Shown here in pieces: positions 40,501 to 52,500 of a stretch of DNA of 64,000 bases. Under the pieces are notes generated by a model. The model did not search any database, was not told the origin of the DNA, and saw only the letters and a program-made list of their open reading frames with translations. The stretch is from the NCBI GenBank assembly GCA_963971405.1, contig OZ020488.1, forward strand, positions 10,791,261 to 10,855,260, read 5' to 3'. This stretch comes from Psococerastis gibbosa. Its lineage: Eukaryota; Arthropoda; Insecta; Psocodea; Psocidae. Made by a program: the position numbers and the translations under genes. Within the stretch, counting starts at the first letter, position 1; each line of letters starts with the position of its first letter.

Positions 40501-43500
40501 GACGAGTGCTCCCTATTCAGAACAACGCAGTAAGCGGCAAGGTATTGTGTTATAGATGTTGTGAAGAAAAGCGAAACGATACACATAGCATACAGTGATG
40601 GGCAAGTTTAAGAACCCTAAGGAAGGTTCATAAAAAGGCATTCAGGATATTATTATTAAAAGGCGGCTATTCCACCGACGTCGTTTTTCAATGTGCATGT
40701 GCATGACGTGGTAGCAGACATCATTAATAAGTCTGCCATATTTTAAGGAGACTATAATGTAGATACTTAACTTATCTATTATAAATTAAGTTATAATATG
40801 GTAGAGACTTATTAATGATGTCTGCTACCACGTCATGCACATGCACATTAAAAAACGACGTCGGTGGAATAGCCGCCTATGTAACCAGTTACCAGAGGGA
40901 CACAATCTGAAACCTAGGGTTACAAAAAGGAGGCGAATCGGTGTACAATATACCAAAGCAGTATGGGCTACCAACACCAGGTGAATCTGATTGATTTGGC
41001 ATTAAGGATTTGGTTGTCTTTGCTAACAAGGTTAAGCTGCTGTTTCTCAACAGTTGATTAATTGAGAATGGCCATAGTATGAATGATTGGGATACACTGA
41101 TGTGATCCCAATTGTTATGCTGTTCAAAAGATTCCAAGACCTACAGTATGTCTGCTCAACTCTCTAAATAACAATAATAATGGGTTACCAACCCGGATCG
41201 GTTTCAACCTAAGGTAAAAAAAAAAAAAAAAAAAAATAGTGCCGGAGTCGTGTAAACGTGTACTACGTACTCGTATTTAAATTGAAACCAATAGAAGTAC
41301 TCGTTGAGAAGCCGAGCCGAGAAGGGAGCTGCACTAATTATTGAAGTACGTGTAGCTCAGTGTTGTAAACCAGAACTTAGGCAACCAGATCGGAGCAGTA
41401 AACTGATTTTAGAAAGGAAGATTTGCGATCATTAATGCAGACAATTGCTCAATTCACGCTTGCCCTTTGTTCTAATGCGTTTCATTGACACACTAAGAAT
41501 CATCAACTGCCCTGCAAAGTTAAATAAAAATTGTCTAGCTATTAGCAAATAGAATCACGTCATACCGCGGAGACTAATGTGCAATGTTTCACCAGCCAGG
41601 TCTGAATGCTGAAGCTTCGAGGACTGATCGTGACAAATTTTTATAGCTCACTTAAGAATCAACAAAATTTTCACGGGTTATTTTGCTTCAACTCTTCTAA
41701 GAGGACATGGAACGTAGATATTGGTCACACTGGGATCACGCAAAAATCAGTCAGTTTCTATGTGTTTATATAATTTTCTATTAAAGCTATAGTATAAAGA
41801 AGTTGTAGAGAACAATTCCATACACAATATCCAAGGGTATTTTTTTTTCTGGTGCTGCCATTCCTTCATGAACTTTACAATAAGTGAAATTTCAGTTTTG
41901 CGTTAAGTTCATTAAATAATTACAACACCAAAATTTAAAAAGACCCTATGATATTGCGCATGAAGTAGTTATCTACTCCCATTTACCAAATCTTTATAAC
42001 TTACGAGGTTAATTAAATAAGAAATAATAGCCGATTAATCTACGGGTGACTACGTTGAGTACGTTCCACATCTTTTTAAGGGCAAACCGGAGTCACCGAT
42101 ATTCCATTTCTGTGCAAACTTTAATTTCTCATGAAATATGGAACACAGAACAATGAAAAACTGTTGAATGGAAAGAAGAATTTTTTTCTCCTAATTTTGA
42201 TGTATAGTATGTTGCAATCATCAATACCGATAGGCTATAGTTAGTGAACTTGATACGCAAAAAATAACGGTCACTCAGGAGTTCAAGCCGAAGAAGTTCA
42301 TCAACTGTGTCGAATTGGGGTTGGTTAAGGCCACATACTATGCATCAAAATTAGGAGAAAAAATTCTTCTTGCCATTCAACATTTTTTCATTGTTCAGAG
42401 TTCCATATTTCATGAGAAATCTATGTTTGAGCGGAAAGTGGAATATTGGCGACTCCGGTTTGCCCTTATAGTCCACGCAAAATGAGAAAGTATGGACATG
42501 GAATGTTTTGATCCTGCGCAACACTGTAAAAATATTCTTTGCACCATTTTGTGTTACCTTGTTGCATTGGATGCAAGGCATAACAAAAATTGTGCAAAAA
42601 TATTTTTACAGTGTTGCACAGGATCAAAACATTCCATGTCCATACTTTTCTCATTTTGCGTGGACTATAACAGTCAACACAATCTAGCGTATTATATATA
42701 AGTGATGTTAAAAGGACCAAAATGAAACTGAAGAATGAAGATCCATCATAAGGCTGGAAGACTAAGGACGGATACAAAGGGGGGGGGGGGGCGCAGGGAA
42801 GTAGCCCCCCCCCCAATTTTTTTTTTAGAAAGTCTGTTGTAAGTCAATGTGTTACGTTATAATTTATTATGAATCACTGTAGGGATATAAATTAAAAGTG
42901 ACTGATAACCCATGTGTTTAATACCCCTAAGAAGAGTATGGTTGCATCACGCGGAACACAACTTCTTCGTATGTGTCAATTTGGGCATAATAAACAAAAA
43001 TCCGTTATAAAAATAAATAATTTGTTGAAACTTACTTTGCATAAGCTTTCTCCAGCAGTCCAGCCCAGTACTGATCTGAATTCGTGGACTGGAGGAAGGC
43101 CAATCTGCCGTTGACGGTGGGCAGACGGTCATCGACAAGCACCTCCACCCACTCGCCGCACCACCACAGCCGGAACCTGAAAACACCGGCATAGTGCTCC
43201 GAGGAGAAGCTCTGGTCGGCTGGTACTACCCGGTAGAAGAGGCCTTTGCTCAGGTATAAGACACCAAGACATGACACCAACCACCGGTCACCTGAAATAC
43301 AAAAAAAGTAAAATTAGGAAAAACAGGTCTTCAGAGGACGTACATTTCAAGTGCAACTCATGCTAACATTTTGAAGATTCCGAGATAGCGCCTTTGCCGT
43401 CCGCCGATACATTGATAAATCTAACTATAAAGAACTAGAACCCCTTCTTATTCTTTACATGCCTCTTCTAACGAAGATTGGCGCTTATAATGGCAATTTG

Positions 43501-46500
43501 GAACTTAAAGACTGCTGCACTGAAAAAGGAAGTCGTGCTCTTGCCAAACCACCGCCACAGGTTTTTCAACCACGGTTTTCTTCTTCCACCAAGAGCTCTC
43601 AGCCCTATCTTCCCTTGGATAGCATGCAGAATGCGATATTTTTGGTTCCTTACTATCCATCCCTTCACACCATATAGAACGAACTCAATAACTCACATAA
43701 TAACTTAAATAAAAGTCGAGGACGGGTGAGTGATATACCCCCGGTATACTGTATGCATTTAATTAAGGCTGCAACTCCGTCTACACTCTTCATTTTATAC
43801 TCGACCACCCGTAGCGTTCTCTCGTTCGGGGGGTCCACGGGCCAACTAATGAGAAACACTGGAATAATGTACTTACAGCAATTACCGAAGGTGTAGGTGT
43901 GCAACGTATACAGTACTCAACTGTGTTTAACTTATATGAATCATAAAAACGTATACCGCCACCCTAAAGTCAGAAGGATGTAACCAACATTTTTGTCGAG
44001 ATTGAGTTATGATCAGATTTAGTGACCTTGTCGTAGGATAGAAAATCTTTGAATGTGCCGAAAATAAGACGGAATTTTCAATTTGGAGGGCGGATCTGAC
44101 TGTTTGTACTCTGTTATGAGCAATAGCATCTTTAATCGCAATTCTGTCGACATTATGGTTCTGATGGTACGCCCTTCTGACTTTAGGATGACGATATATC
44201 CTTTTTCTAACATTGATAATAATTTTCATGGTTGCACCAAGTCTCGGTGCATTAGTATAAAAAATGGCGCCCCGGTCCGAGTTGTTGTGCAAGGTCCCTT
44301 TCACTTGTGCTGGAAACAGAGCAAGCGGTCGGCCAGCACTTGACAACTGCATTGTCCATGGTCAAGGGTCATGGTCAAGTATTTAAAAGGTCCACAGCCT
44401 CATGCTCAGCACAACTCGGTTCGGTTGCAATATGATAAATATATGGTTCATTAGCAACAATAAGGGCGAATCCAGGATTTTAATCAAGGGGCGCAAACAG
44501 GGGGTTCTAGATACGATTAAGGTACTAGTGACTTGGTGATGGTGGTGGTCCAGCACTTCTAAGGTTCACAGCCTCATGCTAAGTATAACTCGGTTTGGTT
44601 GCATATGGTAAATATGTAGTATATATAGGGGCGAATCTAGGATTTTAATCAAGGGGCGCAAACAGGGGGTTCTAGATACGACTAAGCAACTAGTGACTTG
44701 GTGGTGGTGGTCCAGTACTTCTAAAGTTCACAGCCTCATGCTAAGTATAACTCGATTTGGTTGCATATGATAAATATGTGGTTCATTAGCAACAAAAGGG
44801 GCGAATCTAGGATTTTAATCAAGGGGCGCAAACAGGGGGTTCTAGATAAGATTAAGCTACTAGTGACTTGGTGGTGGTGGTCCAGTACTTCTAAGGTTCA
44901 CAGTCTCATGCTAAGTATAACTCGGTTTGGTTGCATATGATAAATATGTGGTTCATTAGCAACAATAAGGGGCGAATCCAGGATTTTAATCAAGGGGCGC
45001 AAACAGGGGTTCTAGATACAATTAAGCTACTAGTGACTTGGTGGTGGTGGTCCAGTACTTCTAAGGTCCACAACCTCATGCTGAGTATAACTCAGTTTGG
45101 TTGCATATGATAAATATATGGTTCATTAGCAACAATAAGGGGCGAATCCAAGATTTTAATCAAGGGGCACAAACAGGGGGTTCTAGATACAATTAAGCTA
45201 CTAGTGACTTGGTGGTGGTGGTCCAGTACTTCTAAGGTTCACAGTCTCATGCTAAGTATAACTCGCTTTGGTTGCATATGATAAATATGTGGTTCATTAG
45301 CAACAATAAGGGGCGAATCTAGAATTTTAATCAAGGGGCGCAAACAGGGGGTTCTAGATACGATTAAGCTACTAGTGACTTGGTGGTGGTCCAGTACTTC
45401 TAAGGTCCACAGCCTCATGCTAAGTATAACTCAGTTTGGTTGCATATGATAAATATGTGGTTCATTAGCAACAATAAGGGGCGAATCTAGAATTTTAATC
45501 AAGGGGCGCAAACAGGGGGTTCTAGATACGATTAAGCTACTAGTGACTTGGTAGTGGTCCAGTACTTCTAAGGTCCACAGCCTCATGCTAAGTATAACTC
45601 AGTTTGGTTGCATATGATAAATATGTGGTTCATTAGCAACAATAAGGGGCGAATCTAGGATTTTAATCAAGGGGCGCAAACAGGGGGTTCTAGATACGAT
45701 TAAGCTACTAGTGACTTTGTGGTGGTCCTGTATTTCTAAGGTCCACAGCCTCATGCGCTAAGTCTAACTCGATTGCTATATCAAAAGAACCGGTCCGAGT
45801 TTACTCGAATATACTTTCCTATTTATCAATTGGTAGATAGATAATATGAGTAATTCCACAGTAAACAATTTTCCTATGGTTAAATTTCGGATCCCTCGAC
45901 GACATACCCTATCCCATAGTACTGAATTGATCGATGAGCGAATACGAATGATGTCAATAAGAGCATAGAAGTAGAGAATTTAGAGGGCACTATACTTGTC
46001 GGGCTTGCGGTCCAACGCTTAAGACGATGTCTGTGATAGGCGTAGATCGTGGGTTCGAATCCCGCCAGTTTTTTTCTATATCCTTTAGCTTCGGTTATAA
46101 CTATGAGGTTACCTCTTCAGCCAAAGGTAATTTAATGTCAGTGTTCTATATCCTCTAATTTCAGGTTAATTTTTTTTTTTTAATGATCGCGAATATGATT
46201 GCCAACCAACATGTCGAATTTCATAGGCAGACCGACAGATATTTCTAAAACATACTTTTATTTATGGCCCTTGGCAGGACCGAGGCCATAGGCAGCCATT
46301 TTTAAAAATATCGATCTACTTCAGGAACTGGACAGGGATGTTCCAGCAACAGCGGTGGTGCGGTTCCTTGACAAGATCGGCCAAACATGGCAGTATAATT
46401 ATTATTTAGAGTGTTGCGCTGACATACTGTAGGTCGGGGGACCCTTTGAACAGCATAATTATTATCTCAATCATTCATATTATGACCATTGCCAATAAAT

Positions 46501-49500
46501 AACTGTAAAAGAGCAGCTTAACCTTGTTGGCAAAGACAACCATGTCCTTCAGCAACAAGTCAATCATATCGACCAGGTTGATGAAGGCAGCCTCAAAACA
46601 GTCCAACCACGTGTTCCGCGGTTTTGTCGGACTCATTGCAGTGCCGAAACGTGGCAGTAACGTAGCCAATCTGTTTTAGATAGTACCTGGGCAACCTCGT
46701 TGTCCAGTGCGCTCATATAACAGCAGTTTTGCCTTACCAAATCGGACTATTAAGGTATATCCAATAGTGTAGAAATGGCTGCATATCCCAAAAGTCAAAA
46801 AAAGGTCATAGGAACTCATAACATTGAAATCTAATAATTTGACTAGCACAAAGCTTTGCATTATGCCAACGTATAAATATGAAAGCAACAATAAAAACGC
46901 CATCTTGAATAAAAACTTGACGCATAAAATCAACAAGGTGATATGATGCGTTTACATTACATGCACCACTGCATCGCAATGCCATGCAGTAAATCACCAC
47001 TAACAACATCGTTATTTAAATCTAAATACCACCACTTTTTCACGCAATTACGTTTTTAATACTGCAATATTATACAAACATTATGTTCTCCTCGACTGGG
47101 TGTAACGCGCAGGAATTCGCTCTAATTACAGAGAGCTCCCAGCTAGTCTTTATATAATTTCCAAACCACTTTCTACACTGTTCAATAATGTAATCGCTAA
47201 TTCGATCACCTTATAATTTGATTGAAATTTCACTAAAAAAAAACAAGCCGGTATTTAATAACTGTGGTTTGACCCGGGCAGAATTCGATGGTGGAACTAG
47301 TCAGTCGTGCGTTTGGTATGGCGTCATCTTTACGCAGTCGCTTGAGTCCTGACTCCTCTGAGTATAAATGATTTGCCGATGATGACATTCAGTTCCAACT
47401 TTTGTAACATTTGTTCCGGTTTATTGCCTTAAACGACTTAACATCAAAATAAAGGAAACTTTCAAATTCACACTAATATGTTGTTTCCAACGCCTGCTTT
47501 CAGCATTTCTGCTTTAAGCCTGGCGGGGGGAGTGAGTTTGTTTGTTAACTTGAGGCACCCTAAGGACTGACTCTTTCACCTCGGGGAAAGGGGAGTTGAC
47601 TGACTGATTATAGTGGGTTCCGAACCACTTCAGGAATATGGTAAAGTCACACGATTAAATCGACGGTGACCAGGACTCGACACGCACGTAGACTGACTGG
47701 TATAATCTCAGCGTGTTATCATGTCCCACCATGTTCCCCTGCCAACGCTGTGCACACTACCAAGTTTGCCGCAGTTTAAAACATGCTCTGCTCTCATGGA
47801 TTCAACATGGTAAGGTCGTTTGCAATTCACACTGATATCACCATAAATCTTTGGATATTCATTTACACTAATATCCAAAGATTTATGGTTTATTTATAAA
47901 AAATAAGAAAAGCACCGATATTTGAAACCTGACCAAATACGCGACATTTTAATGATGGGAAGTATGCTGCTGACTATTGCACCATTTCTCCATTTTTTTC
48001 TTTCACCAAGTCCGCGTAGAAAATCCAGTAAGGTATACACTGTAAGTACCAAACGTAGTATGTAGCTACTCACCCATTTTGCCGGAGCTGATGTCAAACT
48101 GGACAGGGGAATCATTTACGAATATTGGCCGATTACACAGTTCCTGCAACAAAAAATAATTTACATAAAACCCATCGGGTACAGATTGCCCAACTTGAAG
48201 TTCAATGGTTTTCTGTACTTCGCGCATACCCTGAATACTATTTTTAAAGCGTCCCATAGAAGATTTCGATGAACGATGATCTTCTTTTATTCTTCTTAAC
48301 CGCCATTTTTTTTTTTATTGCAACAAATCTTTCCATCTTCTCTTCCATTTTTCTCTGTCCTGGGCCGTTGTTTTGAGTTCCAAGTAGCTTCCGACCATCT
48401 CATATCTTGTTTAAGGTTTTCAACATACACCTCTCCCCCCCCCTCCCCCCCCCCCCCCGTCGGCCCTTGCCATTGCAGTTCTCAATGGTGCCTTCCTATA
48501 TGGTATTAAGGACTAATACTAGTATGTATAGCAATAGGTTTCAACATTTTTGTTGTTGTGGTCTTTATAGGTTGTTGTTGGGGCTGTGTTCCAAATGGCC
48601 CCATTTGCATCTACTGTAGAAATAGTCAGTTTTAATGTTGGTATGCTACACTGTGTTTTCTTTATAAGTAAAGGTAAATACCCCTTATTTGATTTCTAGG
48701 TGTGAACCTGAGTAATTAAATAGCGAGTTGCAGAAGCTAAGAATTACTAAGAGTCGGACTCATTTCGGACAAATCCTTAAGACGTTTTCCACTATATTCT
48801 GTTAGTTTCAGGTTACCCATTGTAATCACAGACATTTCGAAGCTCATAATAATAGGCAGGCTATAAACGGAGTTGACGTGAAGAAATGCCCATAAAATAA
48901 TTTGAATCCCGTTAAAGTTGGCTGAGGACGGCGAGTCCATAAACTGCATTCCGCAGTTATCGTCTCCCGAGAAAGTGCACCTATACATATTTTATTAATA
49001 AATGCATGCTGGACAACACCTTTCAGGGCTAGATTCTTTGTTTTACCATCTGTACGCCATTTCTCCATGTCTTCTACCTCCTGTTCATTCAGATTCATAA
49101 GTTCCTCCATCCACCTATTCAGCATCTGACACCACATCGTCACAGACGATTACATCAAGTATAGAAACATAGTACTTTTTGTTGGTATATCTACAACAAC
49201 ATGCCAAAGTGAACATTCTGTAAATGCCTTTCAAGAACCTAGAAAAACGGTCGATGCCTGGACCCTGGTAAGAAGATGAGACTAACCTATAGCAACCCCC
49301 AGACGTTTGTGCGTGGGGGCCAACGACCCCAAAGTGGAAAACTAACTTTTTAAGGAACCTGAAACATAACCACAACCGCGACTTGGACTTTTATCACTAA
49401 TGTTTAAACTGACCTTAAAGAGAAGGCATCTGTGCGCTTCCGATGGCTCAAACACTATCTACTTATTTTAAGGTTAACTACAGACCTAACCTGGCGGCCT

Positions 49501-52500
49501 TCCCTGTGTTTATTAGGTTATGAAATCCATTTAACACCCATCCGTTACAGAAGTGTTTTTATTGTCAATTAAGCACCAAACAATAAAAACCTTTCACTGA
49601 GCCATGGACACATGTGTAGAGTGAGTCAGCCATACCTTGCAACCATTTCCTTTGAGCTTCTAAAGTTTTCAAAATTGATTAGCAAAAAACGCGTTAGTTT
49701 ATAAATTTTTATAAGCATGGTTTTAATACGGTCATTCGAGGTTGTTTTCCAACGCTTGCTTTCAGCATTTCTGCTTTAACCTCTTCATGCATGATTTATT
49801 TTAAAGCAAAAAAAAAAAAAAAAAATCGTGTGGAGGCTACTAGTGTGTGATTAAACAACGGTTTCTGAACTGTCTGAAATATTTCCACCGCACAGTTTTC
49901 CCAGGATTTCCCGGCCACCATGCATCTATGACATTTTACTCCAAGTCAAAGAACCGGTCCGAGTTTACTCGAACATGCTTTCCAATTTATCAAAATTAGT
50001 AGATAGAGAAAATGAGTAATTTCATGGTAAATAATTTTCCTATGGTTAAATTTCCGATATCTCGGGGGGGGGGGGGGGGGGTGTCCACCTGACTTCACCT
50101 GGCAGGGCACGCAATGCATTTGACCGTGAATTTTCTAACATTTTTAAAAAAAAACTTTTTTTTACAAAACCAAATACTTTTCTGGGAAAGCAACCTGTCC
50201 GGTTTCGTTACTCAATTTAACACCTAAAATATACCTGAAGGTAGAAATCATCGATAGAAAGGTTTCGCAGAAAAATTATTTTTTAGTCATTTTTCATTAA
50301 AATTTAGTTATTTTTATTTTTTTACCCCCAGAAGCAACCTATCAAGGGGCAAGCGACCCCCCGCATTTCGTTGACATTAATAACGACTACAATATATGTG
50401 AATTTAAACGAAATCGTTGGAGCCGTTTTTGAGAAATAATTTTTTTAGACGTTTTTTTTGGAGTTTTTTGAGAATAACCCCCCCCCCCCCCAAATTAAAT
50501 TGGCCTCAAATAAAAAAAAATTAATCCGAGGCATGATTTTTGTGAACCTATATGCCGAATTTCATCAAAATCGACTTAGTAGTTTGCGCGGAAATCGACG
50601 CACAGACAGACAGACAGACAGATAGACATGTCGTAAAAACCACCTTTTTGGGTTCCTGGGACCTTAAAACGTGTAAATCCGTTGAAATCTCGGAATCGAA
50701 AATTTCGACCGTCACAAAGCTTTCCTTATACTACGCATACATTGGAAAGCAATAATGAAAACGACGGCCATTTGTTTACAAAAACAATCATTTATTTAAC
50801 GTAGCACAAGAATCTATTTTGCACGCAGTTTGGTGGCAAATGCAAAAGTTTAGCAGGAGTCACATGGTGCCTTAGACTCTGTTCCGGTGGATTAAACTTG
50901 GTATTGCCGTTGGTATACAGCCATTCAATTGACTTACTATAGATTGAGACAGTACCCACCACAGTAACCTGTCCGCAAAAGGGAATCTGGATAAAACGGT
51001 ACTCGAAATCTTTCCAAGGCTAACCTCTAACCTCTACACACTGGTCAGATAGTGAAGAGAAAACACGACAATGCCCCTGAAAGACATACGATAAATCGCG
51101 GGTTTCGGGTTTGACTCCCACTCTGTCCAGATTTTTCTCGATTCGCTTTTCCGGATATAAGATATAAGTTTCCAATAGGTGGATATTGTCGCTATACATT
51201 AATTCACCATATCGGCCCAGATGCCTGTCCCTAGAAAGGATACACAGGCGGTTATAACATGATCCCTATCAAAGGACTGGAATAAACAAATATATACAGC
51301 AACTATAATATAAATACAATATGGTATACAAAGGGAAACTGTACGGAAGAGCGAAGAAGATGGGTACAGGAGGTTCTGTTGACTGCGTACTCGTGGTCAG
51401 TCAATGATTCAGCCGGCTTATTACTTCCGGTGGCCCAATGACAACTGTACAAGTGTTCTGGATGGGAAGCAAATGCGAAACAGAGCGGTAATGTAATGGC
51501 GGTAGCGGTCTGGGACACTGGGAGGCCGCTGGACCATCACTCACACCTACGTCCTACATAGCAGGTGCTGTGTGTCACTGAGTACTTAGTTCTAGAGACT
51601 GAACTCCTAATTGCAATGTCACGGACAACACCGAGAGGATATCTACACCGGGTCGGAATGCGGAATGAAGGGTAGACGATTTCTGCTGAGCGGTAACATA
51701 ATGACGACAGCGGTCTGGGTAGCTGGATTGTTGCTGTAACATCACTCACACCTAAATAACAGTTGCTCTGTGTCACTAATTACAATGTCACGGAGAGCAC
51801 TGAGAGAATATCTACGCCGAGTCGGAATCCGGAATGAAGGGTAGAAGATTTCTGCTGAGCGGTAACATAATGACGACAGGGGTCTGGGTAGCTGGGTTGT
51901 TGCTGTAACATCACTCACACCTACATAGCAGGTGCTCTGTCAGAGAATCTACACCAAGTCGGAGCCAGGGCTAGTGAGCGGCAAATTTCTTTTAGTCAGC
52001 AGATTTTCACTGAGCGGTAAAATTATGACGGCAACAGCCTGGGACGCTGCTGCTGTACCATCACTCACACCTACGTAGCAGGTACTCTGTGTCACTGGGT
52101 ACTTAGTTCTGGCTACTGAATTACTAATTGCAATGCCGCGAGCAATGCCGAGAGAATATCTACACCAGGTCGGTATCAGGGCTAGCCAATGGAAAATTTC
52201 TTTTAGCAGATTTCTACGGAGCGGTAACATAATGACGATAGCGGTCTGTGACACTGGGAGGCTGTCGCGCCAGGCTACATGGCAAGTGCACAGTGTCACT
52301 GGGTACTTAACTCTGGCGACTGAACTATAGTACCAATACGCTACTTGACAGTTGCAACAATAAAATACATAATTTGCTAGATAAGGTAGCTTATAGGTTA
52401 ACAATAATAATACAACACGTTTTTTGCAAGAAAAAATTGTAAATACTAAAAAAAATGTGTTTTTTTATGTGTGGATTAAAGGAGCCAAAACGCTGGTAGA

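Noticed and set aside
44370-45780. CRISPR-like array
   Set aside because: The repeats are contiguous 168-bp units without unique spacers, in an intron of an animal gene; it is a satellite.
47838-47892. A microRNA precursor
   Set aside because: The stem is only 19 bp with a 12-base loop, shorter than a usual animal pre-miRNA, and perfect pairing is more typical of a MITE.
51949-52404. A 151-residue minus-strand protein
   Set aside because: The frame crosses several tandem units, shows repeated peptide blocks and has no splice context or family resemblance.
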